DNA from: an uncultured Fluviicola sp. | Lineage (GTDB): Bacteria > Bacteroidota > Bacteroidia > Flavobacteriales_D > Crocinitomicaceae | Direction: 5' to 3' | Length of the DNA: 49,897 nucleotides | Assembly: GCA_913009205.1 (NCBI GenBank) | Contig: CAJVYC010000019.1 | Span: 1-49,897 of the forward strand | In this document: piece by piece, positions 10,122-19,021 of the stretch | How the letters are laid out: every line of letters begins with the position of its first letter | Position numbering within the stretch: position 1 is the stretch's first letter | Program-made: the position numbers and the translations under genes | Notes under the pieces: generated by a model | Databases searched by the model: none | Seen by the model: only the letters and a program-made list of their open reading frames with translations | Told to the model about the DNA's origin: nothing

Positions 10122-11387
10122 ATGATTAAAAAGGTACTTCTTAAATCTGATTTTATCAAGTCAGTTGCTGTTCTTATGACAGGGACAATGGCTGCTCAGA
10201 TGTTAGGATATGTTTTTGCACCCATAATTACACGATATTATACTCCGGAAGAAAATGGTCAACTTGGTATTTTTCTTCTGTTGGTTTCTCTCGGAGCGGC
10301 TTTTGCCACTGCTAGATATGAATTGACTCTGCCCGTTGTTAAATCCAAAGTGCATTCATTTCGCTTGTATCATATTGCTGTTCGTATCACGATTGTTACA
10401 ACGATACTGTCTCTTTTCGTTCTTGTTTATCCTGCATTCACAGATGGCAGTGGAATTGAATATGCCTTTTACGGATTGATTCCAGTGGCAATATTCTTAA
10501 CTGCCTCCTCCAATATGGGAACGTATTGGGCAATTCGCTTGAAGTTATTCAGACACCTAAGTTATTCTAAGGTCGCAACATCAATTAGTTCAAACCTGGT
10601 AAAAGTCAGTCTCGGCGTCATGGGTTGGGGATATTTGGGATTGATATTTGGGTACATAACGGGATTGATATTTGGGAATATATGGTTTGTCAGAAACTTC
10701 TTTAGAGGGCAAAAAGAGTTCGGAATTCGTTCTAGTTCTCCTCGGAATTTTGTCCTTGCGAAACAGTACATTGAGTTCCCGAAAATTAACCTACCGCATG
10801 TTGTAATAGATTATGGAAGAGAGCTCACGGTGGCAGTTCTTATAATTCATTTCTATGGTTTGGCTATTTATGGATTGTATGAACTTTCATTCCGCATGTT
10901 GAAAATGCCTTTGATTCTTATCGGGCAATCGATAGGCCAGGTTTTTTTACAAAAATGTTCGGAAAATTTTAATGCGAAAGAAGCTATTACTCCTTTTATA
11001 ATTAAAACAATGATTACGCTATTTTTGCTGTCAATTGCACCCGTTACGATCATTTTCTTTTTTGGGAGCGATATTTTTGCTTTTATATTTAGTGAAGAAT
11101 GGCGAGATGCGGGAACCTTCTCCGAGATAATGGTGCCTTTGGTAATTATGCTTTTTGTTGCATCTCCAATTTCGTCATTGCCAATGATTATTGATCGACA
11201 AAGAGAATTTTTTATTCTATCCTTGTTCGGGACGGCCCTAATGATAGGCTCAGTTTTAATTCCGCCCTTCTTTTTTGATGCATCTATTGAAAAAACTCTT
11301 TGGACCTTGAGTTTATCGAGAGCGGCTTATTTTGTTTTAACTATATTTAAATACTTACAATACTCAAGAATAGCTGATGCTCGGTAA
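10122..11387 (+). CDS. Oligosaccharide flippase (Wzx-like)
   Basis: A 421-residue protein of about 12 hydrophobic helices with few charges, matching the polysaccharide biosynthesis/flippase family of the MOP superfamily. The start (KSVAVLMTGTMAAQMLGYVF, then ITRYYTPEENG) is typical of Wzx-type flippases, which move undecaprenyl-linked repeat units across the inner membrane. It is the first gene of the polysaccharide cluster, 30 bases after rny, and its end overlaps the acyltransferase start by 11 bases. Substrate cannot be read from the sequence. Confidence 0.88.
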   Translation: MIKKVLLKSDFIKSVAVLMTGTMAAQMLGYVFAPIITRYYTPEENGQLGIFLLLVSLGAAFATARYELTLPVVKSKVHSFRLYHIAVRITIVTTILSLFVLVYPAFTDGSGIEYAFYGLIPVAIFLTASSNMGTYWAIRLKLFRHLSYSKVATSISSNLVKVSLGVMGWGYLGLIFGYITGLIFGNIWFVRNFFRGQKEFGIRSSSPRNFVLAKQYIEFPKINLPHVVIDYGRELTVAVLIIHFYGLAIYGLYELSFRMLKMPLILIGQSIGQVFLQKCSENFNAKEAITPFIIKTMITLFLLSIAPVTIIFFFGSDIFAFIFSEEWRDAGTFSEIMVPLVIMLFVASPISSLPMIIDRQREFFILSLFGTALMIGSVLIPPFFFDASIEKTLWTLSLSRAAYFVLTIFKYLQYSRIADAR

Positions 11388-11961
11388 AATCACAAATTAT
11401 TTTAAGGGAAAGAAAAAGATGAAGGCATTGAAAAACTCTTCGCCTGAAATGATCTATGGTTATATCCAAGGTGGCCAACTATTGGCTGATACGCGGGTTG
11501 GAAGTTCTACATCTTTTGTTGGGAAGGAGAATTTGAAACTCGCCGACAACGTCTTTATAGGACAATATAACTTTATTGAAGCGAGTAACGGAATTACGAT
11601 TGAAGAAGGGTGTCAAATCACCAATTACATTTCTATTTTAAGCCACAGCAGCCATGTTTCAATTCGTTTGTATGGTGATGCTTATCGCCAAGCAAAAGAC
11701 CCAATAGGATATGTTAAAGGAGAAGTGAGTATCGGGAAGTACAGCTTCATTGGACCTCACGTAACCATTATGCCCGGAACAGCGATTGGAAAAGGATGTT
11801 TAGTCTCGGCTTATTCAATGTTAAAAGGAGATTATCCTGATTTCTCAATTGTTGCTGGGAACCCGGCAAAAGTTGTTGGAGATATCAGAGAAGGTGATAA
11901 GAAATTACTTGAAGAGCATCCCGAGTTGTTAAAGAATTATGACAAATGGGCGAACGAATGA
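11377..11961 (+). CDS. Hexapeptide-repeat acyltransferase
   Basis: A 194-residue left-handed beta-helix protein. Imperfect hexapeptide repeats run from ~residue 50 to ~165 (for example VSIGKYSFIGPHVTIMPG and AIGKGCLVSAYSML), ending in VAGNPAKVVGDI, the hallmark closing motif of the LbH acetyltransferases. The likely catalytic histidines are in the loop ILSHSSH (residues ~88-94). It probably O-acetylates a sugar of the surface glycan. It overlaps the flippase by 11 bases and the next gene by ATGA, so it is translationally coupled on both sides. Confidence 0.9.
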   Translation: MLGKITNYFKGKKKMKALKNSSPEMIYGYIQGGQLLADTRVGSSTSFVGKENLKLADNVFIGQYNFIEASNGITIEEGCQITNYISILSHSSHVSIRLYGDAYRQAKDPIGYVKGEVSIGKYSFIGPHVTIMPGTAIGKGCLVSAYSMLKGDYPDFSIVAGNPAKVVGDIREGDKKLLEEHPELLKNYDKWANE

Positions 11962-12875
11962 AAGTTACAATTGTTGGACTATCATTGTTTGCAAAGCGTT
12001 TGGCGGAAAACCTATCTGCTTACGACCCAAAGAATTCATACAAGAGTCTCGATACGTATCACAATAACTTGGATAAAGTTAAAGCTACTTTGCGTATTCC
12101 TAAATCGGATTGTGTTTTTTCAATCAATGGAACTGTTCAAACGAGCAAAGCATTTGATTTGGCCTTAAAAAAGAAGATTCCAGTTATAATGAACTGGGTT
12201 GGAACAGATGTCGTGAATGCAATTAGAGCTCATAATGCGGGAGATTATAGGAAAGAATACATTACCGATGCGATTCATTTTTGTGAAGTCCATTGGATTC
12301 AAGAAGAATTGAAAGAACTAGGAATCAATGCTGAAATTGTAAACTTTGCGGCCTTCGAAAAGTCATTCGAATTGAAAAAAGCTTCTTCTGAAAAGTTTAC
12401 GGTACTTTCCTATATTCCTGAAGTGCGAGCTGACTTCTACGGAATTGATTCCTTTATAAGTTTGGCCAATAAATTTCCAGAAATAAATTTTGTTATCGCG
12501 GGTTCAGAAGCCAAAGAATACCAACCATTTCCGTCAAATTTAAAAGCGCTTGGATGGGTCGATACGATGGGAGATCTTTATGATAAATCACATGTAACGG
12601 TGCGTTTCCCAGAGCATGATGGATTGTCTACGTTTATTTTAGAATCGCTTGCCCGAGGTAAAAAAGTACTCTATAAATATCCTTTCAATTATTGCGAGCA
12701 CTGCCCAGATCATGATAAATTGGAAAAGTCAGTTCAAGAATTGTACGATGAGTACAAAGAAGGAAAATCACTAATAAATGAGGATGGAGCTGACTTCATC
12801 GAATCAAATTTTAATTCAGAACGTATTTTAGGCGAGCTGATTGAAAGATTTAAACAATTGAAAGATCGAAAATAA
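11958..12875 (+). CDS. Glycosyltransferase, GT-B type
   Basis: A 305-residue cytoplasmic protein with a two-Rossmann GT-B layout: N-terminal MKVTIVGLSLFAKRLAENL, then a C-terminal half with INFVIAGSE, LKALGWVDTMGDLYDKSHV and FPEHDGLSTFILESLARGKK. The last segment is where GT4-type enzymes bind the nucleotide sugar, and the glutamate of FILESLARG fits the conserved acidic position. I chose the ATG at 11958 because it forms an ATGA overlap with the acyltransferase stop; an in-frame ATG at 11946 would add four residues. Donor and acceptor are unknown. Confidence 0.8.
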   Translation: MKVTIVGLSLFAKRLAENLSAYDPKNSYKSLDTYHNNLDKVKATLRIPKSDCVFSINGTVQTSKAFDLALKKKIPVIMNWVGTDVVNAIRAHNAGDYRKEYITDAIHFCEVHWIQEELKELGINAEIVNFAAFEKSFELKKASSEKFTVLSYIPEVRADFYGIDSFISLANKFPEINFVIAGSEAKEYQPFPSNLKALGWVDTMGDLYDKSHVTVRFPEHDGLSTFILESLARGKKVLYKYPFNYCEHCPDHDKLEKSVQELYDEYKEGKSLINEDGADFIESNFNSERILGELIERFKQLKDRK

Positions 12876-12885
12876 AGCTGAGATA

Positions 12886-13941
12886 TTGATTATTGCCTTT
12901 GCCTTCCCTCCGAACAAGCGAGTAGGAGCGCTGCGTGCGAATTATTGGAACAAAGAGCTATCAAACGAATTCAATTGCAACACAACTGTTATCACAGCAG
13001 AAAGAAATGCCACAGGAGATAATATACATATTGTTCCAAAAGTGGGAACGTCTTTCGTTAATAAGTTTATTAAGGACGATGGTGTTGTTTGGAAGAAGAA
13101 TATCCAAATATATTTATTCAAGAACGATATTCCTCAGCCCGATCTAGTGATAATAACCGGAGGGCCATTTATGCATTTTACATTGGCGAAGTGGTTTAAG
13201 AATATTTACAAATCAAAAGTGATTCTCGATTATAGAGATCCTTTCGCAATTAATCCTGGTTTTGATAACTCCAAGATTAAAGTGAAAATGAAACTATTTT
13301 TTGAAAATCGATTCAACAAGAATGCTGACGCCCTAGTGACAGTAAACGATTACTGTGGAAAGCTCGTTTGCTGTTTTGATGAAAAGCCAAATGCAATCGT
13401 TCAAAATGGATACGACGAGACGGTTCAACCAGAATTAAAGAAAGTTGAATTGGAGTCGCCTACATTTTCTTACACGGGTAAATTTTACTTTGGACCTGAG
13501 CCGATTTTAGAAGCAATGACGGAGATGAAATTGCATTTCCATTGCGCTGGTCCAGACAAGGTAACACCAAATGAATTCATTCATCCAAAGGGTTTTGTAG
13601 AATATTCCGAAGCTGCTCAGTTGATTGCCGATCACGATGTTGCCATTATCCAAACGTATGGAGAAGACTTTCAATCAACAACTAAGATCTTCGATTATAT
13701 CCGTTGCAAAAGAGCAATTCTGATTGTCTCGAATAATTATATTGAACGCGGAAGTATCCATGAAGAATTGAAAGGATACCCTAATGTGTTTTGGGTTGAG
13801 AATAATAAAGAGTCAATCATGGAATCGATTGCGAAAATTCAAATGTCGACGTATACAGAACCTTATCAGGATTTCCATTTGAAGTATTCGAGAAAATACC
13901 AAATGAAAAAACTATTAACGCTTATCCAAAAGATTCTGTAA
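12886..13941 (+). CDS. Glycosyltransferase family 4-like, non-ATG start
   Basis: A 351-residue GT-B-like protein. It opens with IIAFAFPPNKRVGALRANYW, the common N-terminal strand and donor-loop pattern of GT4-like enzymes, and contains VILDYRDPF (~residue 110) and, later, STTKIFDYIRCKRAILIVS, the usual second-domain sugar-binding region. No ATG exists upstream in frame: the frame is closed by TGA at 12859, and the best start is TTG at 12886, which trims the first strand slightly. Ten bases separate it from the previous gene, and its stop overlaps the next start as TAATG. The start is uncertain; the gene is real. Confidence 0.8.
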   Translation: MIIAFAFPPNKRVGALRANYWNKELSNEFNCNTTVITAERNATGDNIHIVPKVGTSFVNKFIKDDGVVWKKNIQIYLFKNDIPQPDLVIITGGPFMHFTLAKWFKNIYKSKVILDYRDPFAINPGFDNSKIKVKMKLFFENRFNKNADALVTVNDYCGKLVCCFDEKPNAIVQNGYDETVQPELKKVELESPTFSYTGKFYFGPEPILEAMTEMKLHFHCAGPDKVTPNEFIHPKGFVEYSEAAQLIADHDVAIIQTYGEDFQSTTKIFDYIRCKRAILIVSNNYIERGSIHEELKGYPNVFWVENNKESIMESIAKIQMSTYTEPYQDFHLKYSRKYQMKKLLTLIQKIL

Positions 13942-15140
13942 TGGCTTCGATTGTGAAATTCATAAAGTATGGAGCGGTTCTTTATTGCCTAATTAGCATT
14001 TTAAATGCACTTGTTTTACCTCCTGCTTATGAATTGAATATCGACAATTATCTGTTCATTTTTGGTTTTGTAAATCTTGCATTGGTTGTATTTAAGAAAA
14101 GAGAATACACAATTTTGGTTATTGCTTTCTGCCTGTTTTTTGGCTGGTCGTTAGTCGTTGATTTCGCAAAACATGGAATGGACTTTAAAAGTAACCTTCC
14201 GTACATGTTGTATTTTCTTAAATGGCCGGTGGTACTTGTCACGTCGCTAGAAGTATCCAAGTCAGTAAGATGGTCAGAGAATTATCCGAAACTAATTGAT
14301 GGCCTTTTTTTGACCTTGTTGGGAATCAATCTATTCATGCTTTTGAACCTAGAAGGCACAGGTGAATCAGCGCAAATGTTATACTCACCTAAAGCATACA
14401 CCAATTTCATATTCTACAATGAATTCGGGACTTTTCGTTTGTCCGGAACTCAAATGAATGCAAATGACAACGCAATTTTGTTCTGCTGTTTCTACATCTA
14501 TTATTTAAGTTTTAGACCAAAGGCTTGGCATTATCTTTTGCTGGCTTTAGGGATAATAATTTTGACGCAATCGAGAACGATTTTCTTGGTGATGCTAACA
14601 GTTTCAGGTATCTCGGCAATGAAACATCTAAAGGTGTTCAAGAACAAAAAGCAACTCCTTCTCTTTTTGTTTGGTGGGCTGCTGGTTGGAATTGGGATCG
14701 TATTCTCCTTTTCAAACTTGAGAAGCATGTTCACTGGAGACGCATTGGCCTCATCGTCTTTTATGCAGCGGATCACCAATTTGTCCAACGCTTTGGAAAC
14801 AGACGGGTTAACCCTCGTAATTGGAAATGGAGTAATTAAAAACCCGCTTTTAGAATTGGGGGCCTATATCGATTCTGAGTTCATCTCCGTGCTTTTACAA
14901 TATGGATTGGTCGGTATTTTACTTTGGCTTGCTCTAATTGTCGCAATCAATATTCACTTTAGGTTCAAAAGTGTTCAAGGCCGCTATTGGTTCTTAATTA
15001 CTGTTTTGATATTGGGTGCCTCTGCTACGAATTATACTTTCCTTCACGGAAGTATCGGGGTAATTCTTACTTTGTTTTTGGGGCTGTCCTGCTTAGGCTC
15101 AAGAGAAATTGAATCAAAACCCCAAGAAAAAGTCCAATAA
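13941..15140 (+). CDS. O-antigen polymerase-like membrane protein
   Basis: A 399-residue protein with roughly 10-12 hydrophobic helices and a polar loop in the second half, the layout of Wzy-type polymerases. The TQSRTIFLV segment resembles the conserved 'S-R-T/G' helix of the O-antigen ligase/polymerase superfamily. Wzy joins repeat units at the periplasmic face of the inner membrane. It is coupled to the preceding glycosyltransferase through TAATG. Its last 74 bases overlap, tail to tail, the reversed membrane protein gene ending at 15067. A second member of the superfamily lies at 16713, so which one polymerises and which one ligates is not settled. Confidence 0.75.
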   Translation: MASIVKFIKYGAVLYCLISILNALVLPPAYELNIDNYLFIFGFVNLALVVFKKREYTILVIAFCLFFGWSLVVDFAKHGMDFKSNLPYMLYFLKWPVVLVTSLEVSKSVRWSENYPKLIDGLFLTLLGINLFMLLNLEGTGESAQMLYSPKAYTNFIFYNEFGTFRLSGTQMNANDNAILFCCFYIYYLSFRPKAWHYLLLALGIIILTQSRTIFLVMLTVSGISAMKHLKVFKNKKQLLLFLFGGLLVGIGIVFSFSNLRSMFTGDALASSSFMQRITNLSNALETDGLTLVIGNGVIKNPLLELGAYIDSEFISVLLQYGLVGILLWLALIVAINIHFRFKSVQGRYWFLITVLILGASATNYTFLHGSIGVILTLFLGLSCLGSREIESKPQEKVQ

Positions 15141-15537
15141 GTGTATACTTGAATAATGTGAGAAAGGTCTTGCTAGAAGTGCATTTAGAACTCACATAAC
15201 TGACATTATAGCCTTTACTTAATTCGTTGAATTTTTTTTTTAATTCTGTTACAGGAATGCATCTATCTGAATAAATCTTAAGTTCGTGACGCTTGATATT
15301 TGATTCTTTTAGCGTGTCGGCGTAGGTTGATGTTATGTTTCTAAAGAAGATGTTATCTTCTTTAATTAGCGTGTCGGCACGTAAATGATCAGGAAGTTCA
15401 GTTCCAATTTCATATTCATAAACCAACCAATTGGTGGCTTCTGGCGATTCAGTTAGATAAAGAATTGTGCCTGAGAGGAACCCGAAAATTAATCCAGCAA
15501 GAACAAACGCTCGCGATTTTAAATGATTCCTCTTCAT
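15067..15537 (-). CDS. Small two-helix membrane protein, Wzz-like topology
   Basis: A 156-residue protein not assigned to a family. It has a membrane helix at residues ~10-28, about 100 polar, mixed alpha/beta residues, and a second membrane helix at ~128-148 with a short basic tail. This N-in, periplasmic loop, C-in topology is that of polysaccharide co-polymerases (Wzz), which set chain length, but the loop is much shorter than in classical Wzz and the PxxP signature near the second helix is absent. It is the only reversed gene in the polysaccharide cluster; its 3' end is antisense to 74 bases of the polymerase gene and its start is 33 bases from the divergent glycosyltransferase. The role is inference from topology and place. 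Confidence 0.6.
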   Translation of the reverse strand: MKRNHLKSRAFVLAGLIFGFLSGTILYLTESPEATNWLVYEYEIGTELPDHLRADTLIKEDNIFFRNITSTYADTLKESNIKRHELKIYSDRCIPVTELKKKFNELSKGYNVSYVSSKCTSSKTFLTLFKYTLIGLFLGVLIQFLLSLSRTAPKTK

Positions 15538-15553
15538 TGGAGCTGAAATATAT

Positions 15554-15561
15554 TAAATTTG
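15554..15561 (+). promoter_or_regulatory. -7 box before the GT4 gene
   Basis: TAAATTTG is an exact TAnnTTTG match ending 9 bases before the ATG at 15571. It lies in the 33-base gap between two divergent genes, where a promoter is expected. A TTG at 15537-15539 is closer (14 bases) than usual for a -33 element. Confidence 0.5.
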
Positions 15562-15570
15562 TTGCTATAA

Positions 15571-16665
15571 ATGGCGGCCATCAAACGAATATTATTCCTT
15601 GCTGATATTAATTCCGTTCACACAGAACGTTGGGTTAAGAACTTAATTCATAGAGGTTATGAAATCGGTCTGTTTTCCTTGAGCGAAAAGAAGACAACTT
15701 GGATTGATAGTTTGTCTTGTGAATACCATTGCGTCGGAGTCAATCAAGATAAGATTCGGTCAAAGAAACGATTTTCGAAGCTCGCTTATTTTAGCAGTTT
15801 TAAGGAGCTAAAGAGTTTCACCAAAGACTTCAATCCAGAGATTGTTCATGCGCATTATGCCTCTTCGTATGGAATGCTGTTAATGCGATTAAAATTTAAG
15901 AATTCAGTTTTATCCCTTTGGGGAAGCGACGTTTATGAGTTTCCAAAAAGAAGCTTTTTGCATAAGAAGTTGTTTCAACGCATTTTAAATAGTGCTCCAA
16001 TTGTCTGTTCAACATCAAAAGACATGGCAAGAGAGGGGGCTTTGTATGTTAAGAAGGATTTTCACATTACGCCTTTCGGAATCGATACAGATAGGTTCAA
16101 ACCAACAGGTGCTGATCATCCATTATTTACAATTGGAACGGTTAAAACCTTGGAAAAGGTTTACGGGATTGACCGGTTGATTCATTTATTCGATAAATTT
16201 CAAAGTCAATTTGAAGGAGAGGTTCAATTGAAAATATTTGGTTCTGGATCTGAGCTAGATTCTCTGCAATTACTTGTTAAGGATTTGAAATTGGAGTCGA
16301 AAGTTCATTTTAAAGGTTTTGTTGAAGATCAAAACTTGATCGAAGCCTTCAATTCATTGGATGTTTTTGTTGCCCTCTCAAGACGTGAAAGCTTCGGAGT
16401 AGCTGCATTAGAGGCACAATCTTGTGGGATTCCAGTCATTGTTTCGAACGTGGGCGGATTGCCTGAAGTCGTTAGCTCTGAAACAGGATTTATAGTTGAT
16501 GGCAATCCAATCGATACCGGTTTTTTAGACAATGCCTTAGAAGCTTTAAACAAACTCGTAGACGCTGATTTCAGAAAAGCAATGGGAGCCAAAGGCCGTT
16601 CTTTTGTCATCGACAACTATTCAGAATCTGTTTGTGTTGATCAACTATTAAAAGTCTATCAATAG
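15571..16665 (+). CDS. Glycosyltransferase family 4
   Basis: A 364-residue GT-B glycosyltransferase with clear GT4 features: N-terminal ILFLADINSVHTERWVKNL, IVHAHYASSYG, the donor-site region RRESFGVAALEAQSCGIPVI (the E-x7-E motif) and VSNVGGLPEVV. It uses an activated sugar to extend the lipid-linked repeat unit at the cytoplasmic face. It begins a new transcription unit after the reversed gene, with a -7 box just upstream. The specific sugar is not predictable. Confidence 0.9.
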   Translation: MAAIKRILFLADINSVHTERWVKNLIHRGYEIGLFSLSEKKTTWIDSLSCEYHCVGVNQDKIRSKKRFSKLAYFSSFKELKSFTKDFNPEIVHAHYASSYGMLLMRLKFKNSVLSLWGSDVYEFPKRSFLHKKLFQRILNSAPIVCSTSKDMAREGALYVKKDFHITPFGIDTDRFKPTGADHPLFTIGTVKTLEKVYGIDRLIHLFDKFQSQFEGEVQLKIFGSGSELDSLQLLVKDLKLESKVHFKGFVEDQNLIEAFNSLDVFVALSRRESFGVAALEAQSCGIPVIVSNVGGLPEVVSSETGFIVDGNPIDTGFLDNALEALNKLVDADFRKAMGAKGRSFVIDNYSESVCVDQLLKVYQ

Positions 16666-16685
16666 GTATAAGAAATATTCTTGAT

Positions 16686-16693
16686 TAACTTTG
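16686..16693 (+). promoter_or_regulatory. -7 box before the second polymerase/ligase gene
   Basis: TAACTTTG matches TAnnTTTG exactly. It predicts transcription starting near 16699, downstream of a possible GTG start at 16695 and upstream of the ATG at 16713. It therefore supports the ATG as start. No clear TTG at -33 was seen. Confidence 0.5.
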
Positions 16694-16712
16694 AGTGATC
16701 AAGCAATTTGAA

Positions 16713-17990
16713 ATGACTGAGAAATTAAGTTATAATTCCATTTATACTGGCCTCTTTTGCCTTTTCGCTTTTTCGTTTGCTTGGAACCTACAAATCAGTA
16801 CAGTCTTACTCATTCTTTTATTTGGAGTTTGGATATCGGATAAAAACACATCCTTTAAAGATAAATGGATGTTGCCGTTTAAAGACAAACGTGTTCTGGT
16901 TTTAATTTCGACCTATATCCTTGCCTTTTTAGGCCTTTTAGTAACAAACAACATTGATCATGGTCTCTTTATACTTGGTGTTAGTACGTCACTGTTTGTA
17001 AACCCTGTTATTTTCACCTCTTTTGAAAAAAGAACGTTTAATCGAAAGCAAATTCACTTCGTATTCATCTCATTTGTCGCCGGCATCCTAACATCATCAA
17101 TCTATTGCTTGCTAGTCTCATACATCGAATATTCCCAAGGTGGAGTGGGAACTGAGGTTTTCAGATATGTCGGTTTGATGAATGTGGTATTATCACCAGG
17201 ATCGTTTGGTAACTATCTAAGTTTTTCAATGCTTCTCGTTTTGCTTTATTTATTGGGCGAATACAAGTTCGCTAAAAAACCAACACTGATTCAATGGATC
17301 TTGGCTTTCCTGCTTTTTTCTTTCTTTCTTGTGATGACCTTGTTGTTGCAATCGAAAGCGTCCTTGTTAGCCGTTATTATGATCATAGGATTGGTGATTG
17401 CCTATAAAATCACAATGCTTTTTTCATGGAAAATCATGTTTGTTGGAGTGATCCTTTTTGGGTCTTTTTTCTATTTCACAGGACTGCATATAAGTATTTT
17501 AGGTGAACGTTTTGAAGCAATGAATCAGAACTTTGAAAATTTTGATAAAAAATCGCAATCGTCATCCACATTGCGATATGCGGCGCTAGAAGGGTCTTAT
17601 TATTTGGCTTATAATAACCCGTTTATGGGAGTAGGAACGGGTGCTGTAAAGAGAAAACTAACTGAATATTATGCTAAAAACGGCTATGATGGAGCGCTTT
17701 TGCACAAAACGGATACGCATAATCAATTTTTAAGATCATTCGCAAAGAATGGAATTTTAGGATTGCTACTTGTAACGATCACTTTTTTACTGCCATTGAT
17801 TCTCGCTATAAAAACGAAATCGTTTCTGCTCTTTGTATTTGGAATGCTCGAAATCGTCATGGGTATGACGGGTGATATTTTTGACAGCCAACCTGGAATT
17901 GTATTTTATACATTTACAATATGTTTCTTGATATTCATTGTTGGTAAAACTTCAAATGAGCCAACAAATAAGACAATAGAGAGTAAATGA
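16713..17990 (+). CDS. O-antigen ligase/polymerase family protein (Wzy_C type)
   Basis: A 425-residue polytopic membrane protein with ~10-12 helices. The large periplasmic loop in the second half carries SSTLRYAALEGSYYLAYNNP, MGVGTGAVK and DTHNQFLRSFAKNG; the H-N-Q-F motif is the hallmark of the Wzy_C/WaaL superfamily. Such proteins join or ligate undecaprenyl-linked glycans in the periplasm. I preferred the ATG at 16713 over GTG at 16695 because a -7 box at 16686-16693 would place the transcription start between them. It overlaps the next gene by ATGA. Confidence 0.85.
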   Translation: MTEKLSYNSIYTGLFCLFAFSFAWNLQISTVLLILLFGVWISDKNTSFKDKWMLPFKDKRVLVLISTYILAFLGLLVTNNIDHGLFILGVSTSLFVNPVIFTSFEKRTFNRKQIHFVFISFVAGILTSSIYCLLVSYIEYSQGGVGTEVFRYVGLMNVVLSPGSFGNYLSFSMLLVLLYLLGEYKFAKKPTLIQWILAFLLFSFFLVMTLLLQSKASLLAVIMIIGLVIAYKITMLFSWKIMFVGVILFGSFFYFTGLHISILGERFEAMNQNFENFDKKSQSSSTLRYAALEGSYYLAYNNPFMGVGTGAVKRKLTEYYAKNGYDGALLHKTDTHNQFLRSFAKNGILGLLLVTITFLLPLILAIKTKSFLLFVFGMLEIVMGMTGDIFDSQPGIVFYTFTICFLIFIVGKTSNEPTNKTIESK

Positions 17991-19003
17991 AGATAACCGT
18001 TGTTATTCCTTGCCGAAATGAGGTGAACTACATTGAGGAATGTATCGATGCGATTTTTGCTTCCGAGCTTCCTGGTAATTGCGAAGTCTCAGCTTTTATC
18101 GTTGATGGATTAAGCGATGATGGAACAGTTGAAAGGATTGATGAACTCTCAAAAAAACATCCAAACCTTAGTCGTGTAGATAATGCGAAGCAATTGACAC
18201 CCTTTGCTTTCAATTTGGGTATTTACGCAGGCGGAGAGGTAGATTACGTTCAGATTGTTGGTGCTCGACATATTATCTCAAAGGATTATTTGATCCGTTG
18301 TATAGAGCGACTGGAATCGGATTCCAGTTGCTGGTGTGTTGGAGGAAGAATTCAGAATGAATACGTCAATGCGGAAGGAGAAATTATTTCCAAGGCAATG
18401 CAAACGGCCTTCGGAATGGGAATTGGAAACTTCCGTGTCTTGAAAAAATCAGGATATACAGATACCGTAACGAGTCCAATGTATCCGTATTGGGTCTTTG
18501 AAAAGATTGGCTTTTTCGATGAAGAATTGACACGAAACCAAGACGATGACTTCAACTTTAGAGTATCTCAAGCAGGAGGGAAGATCTACTTTGAGCTTGA
18601 GATTTCGTTAAAGTACTATGTCAGAGGAACTTTTAAAGGATTGAAACGGCAGTTCTTTCAGTATGGATATTGGAAGGTCTATGTGAATAAGAAACACAAA
18701 GCAGTCACAACTTTACGTCAATTGCTTCCCCCTTTGTTTGTTTTGTACCTGTTCAGTATTCCGTTATCATTGCTCTTCGGTTCACTTGGCTTAGTAGTTT
18801 ATACCATCCCATTGGTCTTTTATGCTGGATTATTGATTTTATTTAGTGTTAAGGAGGCTAGAACGACAATAGAATTCTTCAAATTGATCAAGACCTATAT
18901 AATTTTGCACGTTCAATATGGACTTGGATATGTTTTGGGGATTATTCACTTTTTATTTTTGAATAGAAAACCGTCAGGAAATCAAAATCGCCTGTCTAGA
19001 TAA
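17987..19003 (+). CDS. Glycosyltransferase family 2 (ExoA-like)
   Basis: A 338-residue GT-A enzyme. The N-terminal domain has MKITVVIPCRNEVNYIEECI and VDGLSDDGTVERI, where the aspartates bind nucleotide and metal. RNQDDDFNFRVSQAGGKI supplies the acceptor-side acidic cluster. The C-terminal third holds ~3 hydrophobic helices, an arrangement seen in succinoglycan ExoA-type transferases that act at the membrane. It overlaps the ligase/polymerase gene by 4 bases (ATGA) and precedes wecB by 18 bases. Confidence 0.88.
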   Translation: MKITVVIPCRNEVNYIEECIDAIFASELPGNCEVSAFIVDGLSDDGTVERIDELSKKHPNLSRVDNAKQLTPFAFNLGIYAGGEVDYVQIVGARHIISKDYLIRCIERLESDSSCWCVGGRIQNEYVNAEGEIISKAMQTAFGMGIGNFRVLKKSGYTDTVTSPMYPYWVFEKIGFFDEELTRNQDDDFNFRVSQAGGKIYFELEISLKYYVRGTFKGLKRQFFQYGYWKVYVNKKHKAVTTLRQLLPPLFVLYLFSIPLSLLFGSLGLVVYTIPLVFYAGLLILFSVKEARTTIEFFKLIKTYIILHVQYGLGYVLGIIHFLFLNRKPSGNQNRLSR

Positions 19004-19021
19004 TAGTTAATTTTAACTAAG

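Noticed and set aside
14525-14839. 104-residue plus-strand ORF inside the polymerase-like gene
   Set aside because: It is a shadow frame; the polymerase frame has clear membrane helices and superfamily pattern over the same bases.
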